DNA of 64,000 nucleotides from Thiohalomonas denitrificans (GTDB lineage: Bacteria; Pseudomonadota; Gammaproteobacteria; Thiohalomonadales; Thiohalomonadaceae), in the NCBI GenBank assembly GCA_020725115.1, contig DYFR01000002.1:45871-109870 (forward strand). The letters are read 5' to 3'. Below, piece after piece: positions 28,114 to 37,953 of this stretch. How positions within the stretch are numbered: the first letter of the stretch is position 1; every line of letters starts with the position of its first letter. Below the pieces are notes generated by a model. That model ran no database searches, was not told the origin of the DNA, and saw only the letters and a program-made list of their open reading frames with translations. The position numbers and the translations under genes are program-made.

Positions 28114-28203
28114 TGGCGGTGGGTCAGGGATTCGAACCCTGGAAGGACTTACATCCTTGCTAGTTTTCAAGACTAGTGCATTCAACCGCTCTGCCAACCC
28201 ACC
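28114..28203 (-). tRNA. Complete tRNA-Ser(UGA) carried by the element
   Basis: The minus strand folds as a 90-nt class II tRNA: acceptor GGTGGGT/ACCCACC, anticodon loop CTTGAAA (anticodon UGA), variable arm AGGATGTAAGTCCTT, T-loop GTTCGAATC, discriminator G and encoded CCA. The acceptor, anticodon stem and variable arm differ from the split host tRNA-Ser, so it is not a recent duplicate. It lies inside the element 117 bp from attR and would restore decoding of UCA/UCG codons. Confidence 0.95.
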
Positions 28204-28319
28204 GTACTCTGTAACGCGCTAAGAATCTGCTAAACGGCGCAAATGCCGCCACCGAAATAAACTTGCTAACACGTTGTTTTTACTGCAATTTTTATTGCTC
28301 GCGCGCCGTCCGAACGTAA

Positions 28320-28360
28320 GTTTTCAAGACCGTCGCTTTCGACCGCTCAGCCACCTCTCC
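28320..28360 (-). pseudogene. 5' half of host tRNA-Ser(UGA) with attR core
   Basis: The minus strand reads GGAGAGGTGGCTGAGCGG, then the D-arm and anticodon stem, ending at CTTGAAAAC (28328-28320), which is the attR core. Beyond it the sequence is not tRNA-like. With 19745-19802 it reconstitutes the uninterrupted host gene. The region 28204-28319, just inside attR, holds CTGCTAAAC and TTGCTAAC, similar to the repeats inside attL. Confidence 0.9.
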
Positions 28361-28512
28361 AAAGGTGGCGGAAGGATAACCGATTGCTGCCCCCCTATTC
28401 CAGCGGTTGATATTCCGGCCCGGCCCGGTATCCTGTCCACAAGTAGAGGGAACCTGTTGCCCCATACTCGGGTCTCATCATCCGTATGCCAACAACAACA
28501 CGAGGATCACAC

Positions 28513-29181
28513 ATGAATTCCAGCGAGTTTGCCGTTGCCCGTTCGACCACCGTGGTGCGGGAAAGCAACAAACTGATCCGCAACACTTATACCCTGCTGT
28601 CGATGACACTGCTGTTCAGTGCCTTCGTTGCCGGTATTTCCATGACGCTGAACCTGCCCCATCCCGGCCTGGTGATCACCCTGGTGGGCTACTTCGGCCT
28701 GCTGTTCCTCACCGCCAAGCTGCGCAACAGCATATGGGGGCTGCCATCGGTATTCGCCCTGACCGGCTTCATGGGACTCACCCTCGGTCCCCTGCTGAAC
28801 GCCTATCTGAGCCTGCCCAACGGCACTGAACTGGTGATGACCGCCATGGGCATGACCGGCCTCATCTTCCTCAGCCTGTCCGCCTATGCCATCAGCAGCC
28901 GCAAGGACTTCAGCTACATGGGCAGTTTCCTGCTGGCCGGCATCCTGGTCGCCTTCCTGGCCGGCCTGGCAGCCTACTTCTTCAGCATGCCGGGACTGGC
29001 ACTCGGCGTTTCCGCCATGTTCGTGCTGTTGATGTGCGGCCTGATCCTGTACCAGACCAGCGCCATCGTGAACGGCGGCGAAACCAACTACATCATGGCC
29101 ACCGTGACCCTCTACGTCAGCATCTACAATCTGTTCACCAGCCTGCTGCACCTGCTTGGCGCCTTCAGCGGCGACGACTGA
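28513..29181 (+). CDS. yccA: Bax inhibitor-1 family inner membrane protein, YccA-like
   Basis: The 222-residue protein has seven predicted membrane helices and the BI-1 start KLIRNTYTLLSMTLLFSAFVAG. E. coli YccA of this family modulates FtsH proteolysis. ATG 28513 follows AGGA; it gives the family length (219 in E. coli). The 308-bp region upstream contains only the tRNA 5' half and its flank. A terminator follows. Confidence 0.9.
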   Translation: MNSSEFAVARSTTVVRESNKLIRNTYTLLSMTLLFSAFVAGISMTLNLPHPGLVITLVGYFGLLFLTAKLRNSIWGLPSVFALTGFMGLTLGPLLNAYLSLPNGTELVMTAMGMTGLIFLSLSAYAISSRKDFSYMGSFLLAGILVAFLAGLAAYFFSMPGLALGVSAMFVLLMCGLILYQTSAIVNGGETNYIMATVTLYVSIYNLFTSLLHLLGAFSGDD

Positions 29182-29202
29182 GGACAGCGTTCTCCGACCC
29201 AC

Positions 29203-29230
29203 AAAAAACCCGCTGTAAAGCGGGTTTTTT
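29203..29230 (+). terminator. Intrinsic terminator after yccA
   Basis: AACCCGCT-GTAA-AGCGGGTT forms a strong hairpin followed by TTTT, 22 bp after the yccA stop. Confidence 0.9.
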
Positions 29231-29292
29231 GTGCCGTCTGCCTTTGAGACAGATCTTTCCCTGTGAGTTCTGTGGCCCACAGCCTTTCTGCC

Positions 29293-30312
29293 TCAGGGGG
29301 GCATCCCGCGTCCCAGTTGATAGTACCGCACTGCCCGGTTGTGCTCCTCCAGGCTGGCAGAGAAATGGTGGCTGCCGTCACCGCGTGACACGAAGTACAA
29401 GGCTTCGCCAGGTGCAGGATGCAGGGCGGCATGAATGCTGTCACGACCGGGCATGGCGATCGGGGTCGGCGGCAGGCCGTGACGGGTGTAGGTGTTGTAC
29501 GGGGTGTCGGTACTCAGGTCACGCCGACGCAGATTGCCGTCAAAATCCAGCCCCATGCCATAGATCACGGTCGGATCGGTCTGCAAGCGCATGCGTTTTT
29601 GCAGGCGACGGACAAACACCCCGGCAATGGCACCACGTTCGCTGGCCAGCCCGGTCTCCTTCTCGATGATGGAGGCCAGTACCAGGGCCTCCTCCGGCGT
29701 TTTGAGCGGCAAACCTTCGCTGCGCCGCTCCCATTCATAGGCCAATACATCGCTCATCTGGCGGTACGCGCGGCGCAGGAACTCTTCGTCAGTCAAACCA
29801 CGGGGAAAATGGTAGGTGTCGGGGAAAAACCGGCCCTCCGGGTGCTCATCCGCAGCACCCACTCGTACCATGATTTCGCTGGCAGTCAGGCCGGCGAGGG
29901 TCTGTGTCAGATAGGGGCTGTTGCGTACCGCATCCATCACCTCCAGGAAGCTCCAGCCTTCCAGCAAGGTCAGGGCATACAGCTGCACCTGCCCCTCCAC
30001 CATCAACTGCAACAGCTGGGGCGGCGTCATGCCGCGTTCGATACGGTATTCCCCGGCCCGTATCTGGCGGGTACTGCCGGACAGGCGCGCCATCCAGACA
30101 AAATAACGGGCGCTGCTGATGAGCCCGGCCTGTTCCAGCTGGCGCGCCACTGCCGTCAGCGACGCCCCCGCACGAACATCAATCAATACCCCCTCTTCCG
30201 CTACCATCACCGGCGCCGTGACGAAGGACTGATAGCCGAAACCGAACCAGCCCGCGACGAGACTGACAGCAAGCACCAGGGCACCCAGCAGACGAAACAG
30301 CCGCTCACGCAT
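29293..30312 (-). CDS. mltG: Endolytic murein transglycosylase MltG
   Basis: MltG cleaves nascent glycan strands at the inner membrane and sets their length. The protein has one N-terminal membrane helix, a LysM-like region and the YceG catalytic domain with the key glutamate in ASIIEKETG. ATG 30312 is preceded by GGAGAG and overlaps the pabC stop by 8 bp. It gives 339 residues, the family length. Confidence 0.95.
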   Translation of the reverse strand: MRERLFRLLGALVLAVSLVAGWFGFGYQSFVTAPVMVAEEGVLIDVRAGASLTAVARQLEQAGLISSARYFVWMARLSGSTRQIRAGEYRIERGMTPPQLLQLMVEGQVQLYALTLLEGWSFLEVMDAVRNSPYLTQTLAGLTASEIMVRVGAADEHPEGRFFPDTYHFPRGLTDEEFLRRAYRQMSDVLAYEWERRSEGLPLKTPEEALVLASIIEKETGLASERGAIAGVFVRRLQKRMRLQTDPTVIYGMGLDFDGNLRRRDLSTDTPYNTYTRHGLPPTPIAMPGRDSIHAALHPAPGEALYFVSRGDGSHHFSASLEEHNRAVRYYQLGRGMPP

Positions 30313-31117
30313 CAGTACACTCTCCAACAGCCTGTTGCAGGCGCCGGGTCACCGGCCCGGGCTGGAACACCTGTGTCTGAAAACGGCGCACCGGCCAGAT
30401 ACCCACGATACTGTTGCAGACAAAGACCTCATCGGCCTGCTGCAGATCGGACAGGCCCAGCCGAGTCACCTCACAGGCAATGCCTGCCTGCGCGGCCAGT
30501 TGCAACACATGGCCGCGCATCACTCCGGCCACGCCACAGTGCTCCAGCACCGGCGTCAGCAGACACCCAGCGCGCACCAGGAACAGATTGCTCATGGTGC
30601 CTTCGATCAGGATATCGTTGCCATCCAGCATCAGACCCTCGGCAATCTCATCATCGGCCCACTCGGCACGCGCCAGCACCTGCTCCAGCCGATTGAGGTG
30701 TTTGATGCCAGCCAGGCGCGGATTGCTGCCGAGCCGCGTGTCGCACAGACGCAGATTCACGCCGTCTTGTTGCCATGCAGCGGGATAGTCGGGCCAGGGA
30801 TGAAGCGAGAGGATACGGCGCGACATCAGCCCCGGCTGTGGTCGATAGCCGCGCCCGCCCGAACCGCGGGTGATGATGATCTTGAGGATTGCCCGCTCAC
30901 TGTCGGCACACAGGCTGCGCGCCTCCGCCTGCAACAGGTCGCGTGACGGCGGCGTGATGCCGAGGCGGGCACAGCCCGATTCCAGCCGTACCATGTGCTG
31001 CAGCCACAGCTGCGGCACACCACGGTGGATAGCGATGGTTTCGAACAGGCCATCGCCATAGAGCAGGCCGCGATCATCTGCCGCAATCTGATCCGTATCC
31101 TTGCCGTCGATCAACAT
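30305..31117 (-). CDS. pabC: 4-amino-4-deoxychorismate lyase
   Basis: PabC releases pyruvate from aminodeoxychorismate to give p-aminobenzoate for folate. The 270-residue protein is a fold-type IV PLP enzyme (YGDGLFETIAIHRG near residue 21, lysine in GIKHLNRLEQVLAR near 139, and EGTMSNLFLV near 173). It lies between fabF and mltG as in other gammaproteobacteria. Confidence 0.93.
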   Translation of the reverse strand: MLIDGKDTDQIAADDRGLLYGDGLFETIAIHRGVPQLWLQHMVRLESGCARLGITPPSRDLLQAEARSLCADSERAILKIIITRGSGGRGYRPQPGLMSRRILSLHPWPDYPAAWQQDGVNLRLCDTRLGSNPRLAGIKHLNRLEQVLARAEWADDEIAEGLMLDGNDILIEGTMSNLFLVRAGCLLTPVLEHCGVAGVMRGHVLQLAAQAGIACEVTRLGLSDLQQADEVFVCNSIVGIWPVRRFQTQVFQPGPVTRRLQQAVGECTDA

Positions 31118-31157
31118 GGGAAGGTGAACAGGCCCACGTCAGCGGGCCTGTTTTGGC

Positions 31158-32396
31158 TTAGATCTTCTTGAATACCAGGGTGCCGTTGGTGCCGCCGAAA
31201 CCGAAGGAGTTCGACAGGGCAACCTCGATCTTGCGCTTCTGTGCCGTGTTCGGCACATAGTTCAGATCGCATTCCGGATCCGGGGTGAAGATATTGATGG
31301 TGGGCGGCGCCACCTGATCACGAATGGCCAGGGTGGTGAATACCGCCTCGATACCGCCGGCAGCACCGAGCAGATGGCCGGTCATCGACTTGGTGGAGCT
31401 CATGGCCAGCCTGTAGGCATGGTCGCCGAAGGCCGCCTTGGCGGCATCGGTCTCGGCCTTGTCGCCGGCCGGGGTCGAGGTACCGTGGGCGTTGATGTAG
31501 TCCACCTGCTCCGGATTGATGCCCGCATTGCGCATCGCGCTCTGCATGCAGCGCTTGGCGCCGTCACCGCCGGCGGCAGGCAGGGTCATGTGATAGGCGT
31601 CGCCGCTCATGCCGTAACCGATGACTTCGGCATAAATGCGCGCGCCGCGCGCCTTGGCGAACTCGTACTCCTCCAGCACCACCACACCGGCGCCGTCGGA
31701 CAGCACGAAACCGTCGCGATCCTTGTCCCACGGACGGCTGGCAGTGGTCGGGTCGTCGTTGCGGCTGGACAGCGCACGCGCGGCGCAGAAACCACCCAGG
31801 CCCAGCGGCGAGGTCGCCATCTCGGCACCGCCGGCAATCATCACGTCGGCATCGCCGTACTCGATGATGCGTGCGGCATCGCCGATGCTGTGGGTAGCCG
31901 TGGCACAGGCGGTGACCAGGGCAATGTTCGGGCCCTTCATGCCATACATGATGGAGACATGACCGGAGATCATGTTGATGATGTTGCTGGGCACGAAGAA
32001 CGGGGAAATGCGACGCGGGCCGCTGGACATCAGGCTCTCGTGCGCACGCTCGATGCCGGGCAGACCGCCGATGCCGGAGCCGATGGCCACGCCGATACGC
32101 TCGGCGTTCTCTTCCGTCACGGTCAGTCCGGAGTCCTCGATGGCCTCCTTCGCAGCGGCGATGCCGTAGTGAATGAAGGGATCCATCTTCTTCGCCTCTT
32201 TGGACGAGAGATAGTTCTCGGCATTGAAACCCTTCACCGAACCGCCGAAATGGGTGGTGAATGCCGAGGTATCGAAATGGGTAATGGGGGCAATGCCGCT
32301 CTTGCCGGCAAGAATGTTTTCCCACGATTCCTTTACGGTCAGGCCGACAGGAGAAACCATGCCCAAGCCCGTAATCACAACGCGCCGCTTAGCCAA
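31158..32396 (-). CDS. fabF: 3-oxoacyl-ACP synthase II
   Basis: FabF elongates acyl-ACP by condensation with malonyl-ACP. The condensing-enzyme triad is visible: cysteine in [11 protein letters not shown], histidine in [11 protein letters not shown], and histidine in [14 protein letters not shown] 32396 is preferred because AAGAGG lies 8 bp upstream and it gives 412 residues, close to E. coli (413). A GTG at 32405 is too near that site. A GC-rich hairpin (31129-31155) follows the stop. Confidence 0.96.
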   Translation of the reverse strand: MAKRRVVITGLGMVSPVGLTVKESWENILAGKSGIAPITHFDTSAFTTHFGGSVKGFNAENYLSSKEAKKMDPFIHYGIAAAKEAIEDSGLTVTEENAERIGVAIGSGIGGLPGIERAHESLMSSGPRRISPFFVPSNIINMISGHVSIMYGMKGPNIALVTACATATHSIGDAARIIEYGDADVMIAGGAEMATSPLGLGGFCAARALSSRNDDPTTASRPWDKDRDGFVLSDGAGVVVLEEYEFAKARGARIYAEVIGYGMSGDAYHMTLPAAGGDGAKRCMQSAMRNAGINPEQVDYINAHGTSTPAGDKAETDAAKAAFGDHAYRLAMSSTKSMTGHLLGAAGGIEAVFTTLAIRDQVAPPTINIFTPDPECDLNYVPNTAQKRKIEVALSNSFGFGGTNGTLVFKKI

Positions 32397-32440
32397 GGGA
32401 CACACCTCTTAAACTCTTGAAATTGACATGCCAGTAAAAC

Positions 32441-32478
32441 AAAAGGCCGCGACCACATGATGTGGTTCAGCGGCCTCG
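32441..32478 (-). terminator. Hairpin between acpP and fabF
   Basis: The minus strand folds GAGGCCGC...GCGGCC with an inner CCACAT/ATGTGG and then CTTTTGTTTT. It is a likely intrinsic terminator or attenuator, which would let acpP be expressed above fabF. Confidence 0.75.
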
Positions 32479-32496
32479 TGCACAAACTACCGGCAA

Positions 32497-32733
32497 TCAG
32501 CCCATGTGGGCATTGACGTAATCGATAGCCTGCTGGACCGTGGTGATTTTCTCGGCATCTTCGTCCGGAATCTCGGTCTCGAATTCCTCTTCCAGAGCCA
32601 TCACCAGCTCGACCGTGTCGAGGGAATCAGCGCCCAAATCGTCGACGAAGGAGGAGCTGGTCTGAACCTCTTCTTCCTTGACTCCCAACTGCTCGACAAC
32701 GATCTTCTTGACGCGTTCTTCGATGCTGCTCAT
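32497..32733 (-). CDS. acpP: Acyl carrier protein
   Basis: AcpP carries acyl chains on a phosphopantetheine arm. The 78-residue acidic protein has the attachment serine in [13 protein letters not shown] 32733 gives the standard N-terminus [12 protein letters not shown]; the longer frame from 32751 overlaps the GGAGG ribosome site. The upstream spacer (32734-32880) is AT-rich and includes a TTAAAATAGTAT inverted repeat. Confidence 0.97.
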   Translation of the reverse strand: MSSIEERVKKIVVEQLGVKEEEVQTSSSFVDDLGADSLDTVELVMALEEEFETEIPDEDAEKITTVQQAIDYVNAHMG

Positions 32734-32880
32734 GACAGGTATATCCTCCAAAGATTATTGACCGCGGTATTGTATTTAAATCCACCGCCCTATGCCAGAT
32801 AAATGATGGCGCACACAAACACTAGAAACGACTTAAAATAGTATTGGCAACATACTGTTTTAAATAAAAACTTTATGGCA

Positions 32881-33624
32881 TCACGCCATGTACATGCCAC
32901 CATTCACATGCAGTGTCTCGCCAGTGATGTAGGCCGCTTCGGGCGAGGCGAGGAAGGCCACCGCAGCGGCGATCTCCTCGGGATGGCCGAGACGGTTGAG
33001 TGGAATCTGCTTGAGCAGCATGTCTTTGTGCTCATCGGCCAGGGCGCGTGTCATGTCGGTATCGATGAAACCGGGGGCCACCGCGTTGATCGTGATGCCA
33101 CGCGCGCCGACCTCGCGCGCCAGCGCCTTGGTGAAACCGAAGATACCGGCCTTGGCGGCGGCATAGTTGGTCTGGCCGGCATTGCCCATGGCACCAACCA
33201 CCGAGGCGATGCTGATGATGCGTCCCTTGCGCGCCTTGGTCATGGCGCGCAGGCAGGCCTTGGACATGCGATAGACGGACTTGAGGTTGGTGTCGATGAT
33301 GGCATCCCACTCCTCGTCCTTCATGCGCATCAGCAAGTTGTCGCGGGTGATGCCGGCATTATTCACCAGCACGGTGGGCGCACCGAATTCCTGGGTGATC
33401 GCCTCCAGCACGGCGTCGATACTCGCCTGCTCGGTGACATTCAGTTCCACCCCCTTGCCCTTGATCCCCGCCTCCTGCAAGTAGGCGCTGATCTGCCCGG
33501 CCCCCGAGGCCGAGGTGGCGCTGCCAATAACAGTGGCGCCACGTTTGCCCAGGGCCAGGGCAATGGCCTTGCCGATACCGCGACTGGCGCCGGTGACGAG
33601 TACGATTTCGTTTTCCATGGACAT
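32881..33624 (-). CDS. fabG: 3-oxoacyl-ACP reductase
   Basis: FabG reduces 3-oxoacyl-ACP with NADPH. The 247-residue short-chain dehydrogenase has the nucleotide motif TGASRGIGKAIA near residue 11, and the catalytic serine and YAAAKAG lysine/tyrosine motif near 154. Order fabD-fabG-acpP-fabF is conserved. Confidence 0.97.
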   Translation of the reverse strand: MSMENEIVLVTGASRGIGKAIALALGKRGATVIGSATSASGAGQISAYLQEAGIKGKGVELNVTEQASIDAVLEAITQEFGAPTVLVNNAGITRDNLLMRMKDEEWDAIIDTNLKSVYRMSKACLRAMTKARKGRIISIASVVGAMGNAGQTNYAAAKAGIFGFTKALAREVGARGITINAVAPGFIDTDMTRALADEHKDMLLKQIPLNRLGHPEEIAAAVAFLASPEAAYITGETLHVNGGMYMA

Positions 33625-33634
33625 CGGGATTTCC

Positions 33635-34567
33635 TCAGCTCAGTGCCGCCAGCGCCTCATCCAGACTGGCGGTATCGACGATGGCGTGGGTTTTCATTTC
33701 CTTCACAATGCGTTTGTTCAGTCCGACCAGCACCTTGCCCGGCCCGCATTCAACCAGGGTATCCACTCCGTCGGCGGCCATTTTCTGCACGGTCTCCACC
33801 CAGCGCACCGGGCTGTACAACTGGCGCGCCAACGCCTGGCGCATGGCATCTGCGTCGGCGGCAACGGCCACATCGACGTTGTTGATGACAGGGATAGGCG
33901 CAACCTGCAGGTTGATGCCCACCAGACGCTGGGCCAGGCGCTCGGCAGCCGGCTGCATCAGGGCGCAGTGGGATGGCACGCTCACCGGCAAGGGCAGCGC
34001 GCGCTTGGCGCCCATGGCCTTGGCCGCCTCCATGGCCCGCTCCACCGCGGCCGCGTGACCAGCGATAACGACCTGGCCCGGCGAGTTGAAATTGACCGCG
34101 GAAACCACCTGGCCCTGCGCCGCCGAGTTGCAGGCCTCAACAACCTGGGCATCTTCCAGGCCGAGGATCGCCGCCATCGCGCCGGTACCAGGCGGTACCG
34201 CCTCCTGCATGTAACGGCCGCGTTCGGCCACCAGGGCCACGCCGTCTGTGAACGCGAGGGCACCGGCGCACACCAGCGCGGAGTACTCACCCAGGCTGTG
34301 ACCGGCCATGACGGCAGGAACTGCACCGTTCTGCTGCTGCCACACGCGCCAGGAGGCCACCCCGGCGGCCAGCATGGCGGGCTGGGTGATATGGGTCTGG
34401 TTCAGTTCGTCGGCCGGGCCGTTCTGGGTCAGCTGCCACAGGTCATAGCCCAGCGCCGCGGACGCCTCGGCAAAGGTATCGCGCACCACCGGATAGGCCG
34501 CGGCCAGCTCGGCCAGCATGCCGACGGACTGGGAGCCCTGACCGGGAAAGACAAAGGCTAACGACAT
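33635..34567 (-). CDS. fabD: Malonyl-CoA-ACP transacylase
   Basis: FabD loads malonyl groups onto ACP. The protein has the active-site motif GHSLGEYSAL near residue 93 and opens MSLAFVFPGQGSQSVG. ATG 34567 is preceded by GGGGGAT and gives 310 residues. The 17 extra codons upstream are outside the family pattern. Confidence 0.97.
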   Translation of the reverse strand: MSLAFVFPGQGSQSVGMLAELAAAYPVVRDTFAEASAALGYDLWQLTQNGPADELNQTHITQPAMLAAGVASWRVWQQQNGAVPAVMAGHSLGEYSALVCAGALAFTDGVALVAERGRYMQEAVPPGTGAMAAILGLEDAQVVEACNSAAQGQVVSAVNFNSPGQVVIAGHAAAVERAMEAAKAMGAKRALPLPVSVPSHCALMQPAAERLAQRLVGINLQVAPIPVINNVDVAVAADADAMRQALARQLYSPVRWVETVQKMAADGVDTLVECGPGKVLVGLNKRIVKEMKTHAIVDTASLDEALAALS

Positions 34568-34611
34568 GAATATCCCCCAGACGTTATCTTTTTCTAAAAA
34601 ACTCAGAACAG

Positions 34612-34680
34612 TCCGCAAATAAACGCAAATTCACGCGAATGGAAACCCAGTATTTGCGTCCATTCGCGTTCATTTGCGGA
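34612..34680. repeat. Intergenic inverted repeat, CGCAAAT family (copy 3)
   Basis: The arms GTCCGCAAATAAACGC and GCGTTCATTTGCGGA match the copies at 2292 and 14738. It fills the fabH-fabD gap. Confidence 0.8.
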
Positions 34681-34701
34681 CTTACTATTTTTAACGATGG
34701 A

Positions 34702-35664
34702 TTAGTAGCGCACCAGCGCCGAGCCCCAGGTAAAGCCGCCGCCGAAGGCCTCCAGCAGCAACACGTCGCCGCGCTGGATGCGGCCGTCGCGCACCGCGGC
34801 ATTCAGGGCCAGCGGCACCGAGGCGGCGGAGGTATTGCCGTGCTCGGCCACGGTCATCACCACGCGGTCCATGGTCATCTTCAGTTTCTTGGCGGTGGCC
34901 TGGATGATGCGGGTGTTGGCCTGGTGCGGTACCAGCCAGTCCACCTCGCTCTTGTCCATGCGGTTGGCTTCCAGGGTCTCATCGACGATGCGCCCCAGGG
35001 TATTGACCGCCATCTTGAACACTTCGTTGCCGCTCATCTCGATATATGGGCCATTCTCGCCCTGTACCCCTTCCGACACGCCGCCATTGGTGGTGAGCAG
35101 CGATTCATAGCTGCCGTCGGCGTGCATGTGGGTGGAGAGAATGCCGGGCTCGCTGCTGGCCTGCAGCACCACGGCGCCTGCACCATCACCGAACAGCACA
35201 CAGGTATTGCGATCGGTCCAGTCGACGATGCGCGACAGGGTTTCGGCACCGATCACCAGGGCGTTGCGCACGCCGCCGGCACGAATGAATTTATCGGCCA
35301 CGCCCAGCGCGTAGACAAAGCCGGTGCATACGGCCTGGATATCGAAAGCGGGACAGCCGTGGATATCGAGGCGCTGCTGCAACAGGCAGGCCGTGCTGGG
35401 AAACACACGATCCGGGGTGGTGGTGGCGACGATGATCAGATCGATCTCGTCCTTGCCGATGCCTGCGGCATCCAGGGCCTGACGCGCGGCCTGCTCGGCC
35501 AGATCGCAGGTAGTCTGGCCATCGGCGGCGATGTGCCGTTCCTTGATGCCGGTACGATCGGTAATCCACTCGTCAGTGGTGTCGACCATTTTTTCCAGCT
35601 CGGCATTGGTCAACACCCTGTCGGGCAGATAACCGCCCGTGCCGATTATGCGTGAGTAATTCAA
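34702..35664 (-). CDS. fabH: 3-oxoacyl-ACP synthase III
   Basis: FabH starts fatty acid synthesis by condensing acetyl-CoA with malonyl-ACP. The 320-residue protein has the nucleophile cysteine in [10 protein letters not shown] near residue 113, histidine in PHQANTRII near 248 and the asparagine in [12 protein letters not shown] near 277. The start is a TTG whose last two bases form the plsX TGA stop, so translation is coupled. Confidence 0.96.
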   Translation of the reverse strand: MNYSRIIGTGGYLPDRVLTNAELEKMVDTTDEWITDRTGIKERHIAADGQTTCDLAEQAARQALDAAGIGKDEIDLIIVATTTPDRVFPSTACLLQQRLDIHGCPAFDIQAVCTGFVYALGVADKFIRAGGVRNALVIGAETLSRIVDWTDRNTCVLFGDGAGAVVLQASSEPGILSTHMHADGSYESLLTTNGGVSEGVQGENGPYIEMSGNEVFKMAVNTLGRIVDETLEANRMDKSEVDWLVPHQANTRIIQATAKKLKMTMDRVVMTVAEHGNTSAASVPLALNAAVRDGRIQRGDVLLLEAFGGGFTWGSALVRY

Positions 35665-36686
35665 ACCGCGCGCCTTTCTTCCAGCAGGGTTGTCAGTTGC
35701 TCCCGAATGCGCTCGGGAACATTCTTGCGTGTCTCGATCACCGCCTCATGGATGGCTTGGGCGAAGGCGAACACGTCGGCACTGCCATGGCTCTTGATCA
35801 CGATGCCGCGCAGGCCGACCAGGCTGGCCCCATTGTAGCTGCGCGGGTCGATGCGTGCACGGAATGCCTTCAGTACCGGCAGGGCCACCAGACCGGCCAG
35901 CCGTGTCAGCAGATTGCGCTTGAACTCCTGGCGCATGTAGTGGCTGATCATCTTGGCCACGCCCTCGCTCGCCTTGAGCGCGACGTTGCCGATGAATCCA
36001 TCACACACCACCACGTCCACGGTGCCCTTGAAGATGTCGTCGCCTTCGACAAAACCGACATAGTTGAGGCCGCTCTGCTGCAGCATGCGCGAGGCTTCCT
36101 TCACCTGTTCGTTGCCCTTGATCTCCTCCTCGCCGATATTGAGCAGGCCGACACTGGGCGTATCGATATTGCGCACGGTCTGTGCCAGCACCGAGCCCAT
36201 CACGGCGAACTCATACAGATTCTCCGCACGGCTGTCGATATTGGCACCGAGATCGAGCACATAGGACATGCCACGGATGGTCGGTAGCGCGGTGAGAATA
36301 GCCGGACGATCAATGCCCGGCAGGGTCTTGAGCACGAAGCGTGCGGTGGCCATCAGTGCACCGGTATTGCCGGCGCTGACACAGGCCTGGGCGGCGCCAT
36401 CCTTCACCAGATTGATGGCGACACGCATGGAGGAGTCTTTCTTGTTGCGCAGGGCATGGGACGGCAAGTCGTCCATGGTTACCGTCTGCGAGGCATGATG
36501 CACGCGCAGGCGATCTGCGCCGACAGAAGGATGACGCCGCATCTCGGCATCGAGAATCTGCTGGTCGCCAACCAGGATGATGGAAAGTTCGGGATGAGAT
36601 TCGATGGCCTGCAGGGCAGCCGGCACCACTACGCCGGGGCCGTGATCTCCGCCCATGGCATCAAGTGCGATAGTCGTTATGGTCAT
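35661..36686 (-). CDS. plsX: Phosphate acyltransferase PlsX
   Basis: PlsX makes acyl-phosphate from acyl-ACP for phospholipid synthesis. The 341-residue protein starts with the family pattern [18 protein letters not shown] and has [15 protein letters not shown]-like residues near 100. It lies between rpmF and fabH as usual. A GC-rich inverted repeat (AGCGGCCTC/GAGGCCGCT, 36725-36774) separates it from rpmF. Confidence 0.96.
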   Translation of the reverse strand: MTITTIALDAMGGDHGPGVVVPAALQAIESHPELSIILVGDQQILDAEMRRHPSVGADRLRVHHASQTVTMDDLPSHALRNKKDSSMRVAINLVKDGAAQACVSAGNTGALMATARFVLKTLPGIDRPAILTALPTIRGMSYVLDLGANIDSRAENLYEFAVMGSVLAQTVRNIDTPSVGLLNIGEEEIKGNEQVKEASRMLQQSGLNYVGFVEGDDIFKGTVDVVVCDGFIGNVALKASEGVAKMISHYMRQEFKRNLLTRLAGLVALPVLKAFRARIDPRSYNGASLVGLRGIVIKSHGSADVFAFAQAIHEAVIETRKNVPERIREQLTTLLEERRAV

Positions 36687-36796
36687 GGTGTTGGGTCAGG
36701 GGCGGTTATGGGCGGACGTGCAAAAGCGGCCTCAACGAACCGGATGCCCAGGCAACCGGCACGCGAGGCCGCTCTCACTGCGATACCGCCTGAACC

Positions 36797-36976
36797 TTAT
36801 TCGCCCTTGACGTTCAGTACCTTGCGGCCACGGTAGTAGCCATCGGGGCTGATGTGGTGACGCAGGTGACTCTCACCGGTAGTCGGCTCAATGGAAATGG
36901 CGCCGGCCTTCAGTGCATCGTGCGAACGGCGCATGTCGCGCTTGGAGGAGGTCTTGCGGTTTTGCTGAACAGCCAT
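36797..36976 (-). CDS. rpmF: 50S ribosomal protein L32
   Basis: The 59-residue basic protein begins [20 protein letters not shown] and ends with [12 protein letters not shown], both typical for bacterial L32. It lacks the zinc-binding cysteines found in some L32 proteins. It is 24 bp downstream of yceD, the usual partner. Confidence 0.95.
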   Translation of the reverse strand: MAVQQNRKTSSKRDMRRSHDALKAGAISIEPTTGESHLRHHISPDGYYRGRKVLNVKGE

Positions 36977-37000
36977 GGTGTTACCTCGTCAAAGAATCTG

Positions 37001-37516
37001 CTAATGGTTTTTAAGTCCGGCCAGAACCGCGAACGGATTTTCGCGCGCGCCCCCGACCTTATTGTCCGTCCCCGCCCCCGTCACCGCCGGCGCACACTCG
37101 CCATCATTGTGGCGCGGCACGATGGGCAGGGAAAGAATCAATTCGTCTTCAATGACCTCACGCAGTAGCAACGGCTCCTCCGTGACAAACAGGGGGTCAT
37201 ATATCCCTGGCAACCGCTCTGCCTGTGCCTCGGTGGTGACGACGCCAAGCAGACGTTCCACCTCGATGGCATGGTGCACCGGCCCCAGACAGCGCTGGCA
37301 TACCAGACTCACCTCGGCCCGCAGATGCATACGCATGAATGCGCGCCGCTCGGGGTCGAAATCGAAGTCCAGAACCACCTCAACCTCGCCGTCATTCGTG
37401 GCCAGCAAGGGCGCGAAGCGCTCCATTTCTGCCACCGCCAGACGCCCGCGCAAACACGCACCGGCTCGGGCCAGACGCTTCGGGTCGATATGAAGAGGCA
37501 GTCGCTCGTCCGACAT
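37001..37516 (-). CDS. yceD: 23S rRNA accumulation protein YceD (DUF177)
   Basis: The 171-residue protein has the DUF177 pattern VCQRCLGPVHHAIEVE near residue 71 and a conserved acidic end region LREVIEDELILSLPIVPRH. YceD is linked to 23S rRNA processing and is nearly always cotranscribed with rpmF. The end is slightly longer than in E. coli, with an Ala/Gly-rich stretch. Confidence 0.92.
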   Translation of the reverse strand: MSDERLPLHIDPKRLARAGACLRGRLAVAEMERFAPLLATNDGEVEVVLDFDFDPERRAFMRMHLRAEVSLVCQRCLGPVHHAIEVERLLGVVTTEAQAERLPGIYDPLFVTEEPLLLREVIEDELILSLPIVPRHNDGECAPAVTGAGTDNKVGGARENPFAVLAGLKNH

Positions 37517-37660
37517 AAGCCGGGCATATTACTCTGTAAGCGCATTTTTTGTCAAAGCCATCCTGCCGGGAAACTCCTTCTGATTCCACGGCTTCCGTGG
37601 CGGCAGTCAAACTTTTGTCTTGACAAGGCGAGGCAATTTCCCTAAATAGCATGGGGCAGA

Positions 37661-37690
37661 AAACGGCATATCCCCTATGCCGTTTTTTTT
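37661..37690. terminator. Bidirectional hairpin in yceD-pycA spacer
   Basis: AAACGGCATA-TCCCC-TATGCCGTTT is followed by a T run on the plus strand and preceded by the A/T complement. The divergent spacer 37517-37953 has no clear gene. A 22-codon frame at 37779-37847 with AGGAGG upstream is noted among the findings. Confidence 0.65.
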
Positions 37691-37953
37691 GCCTCTGAAG
37701 CTTATAGCCATGGAGCCTATCGAACCCGGACCGATCTGCCACACCGGATTCAACCCGGAAGGTCCATTAGGAGGCGAGATGATCGCGCAGAAATTTGGAT
37801 ATACAAAGGGTTTCATGAAGGAGCGCAATACTGGGCTGTATTGCTGACTGAGAAAAATCCTTTGTGGATTCAAAGATCAAGCGAGGGCTCGCTTCCTGAT
37901 GGACTTTCCGGGTTCAAGGTAGGGGCGGCCCAAACCGACAGCGAGAGCCGCCT

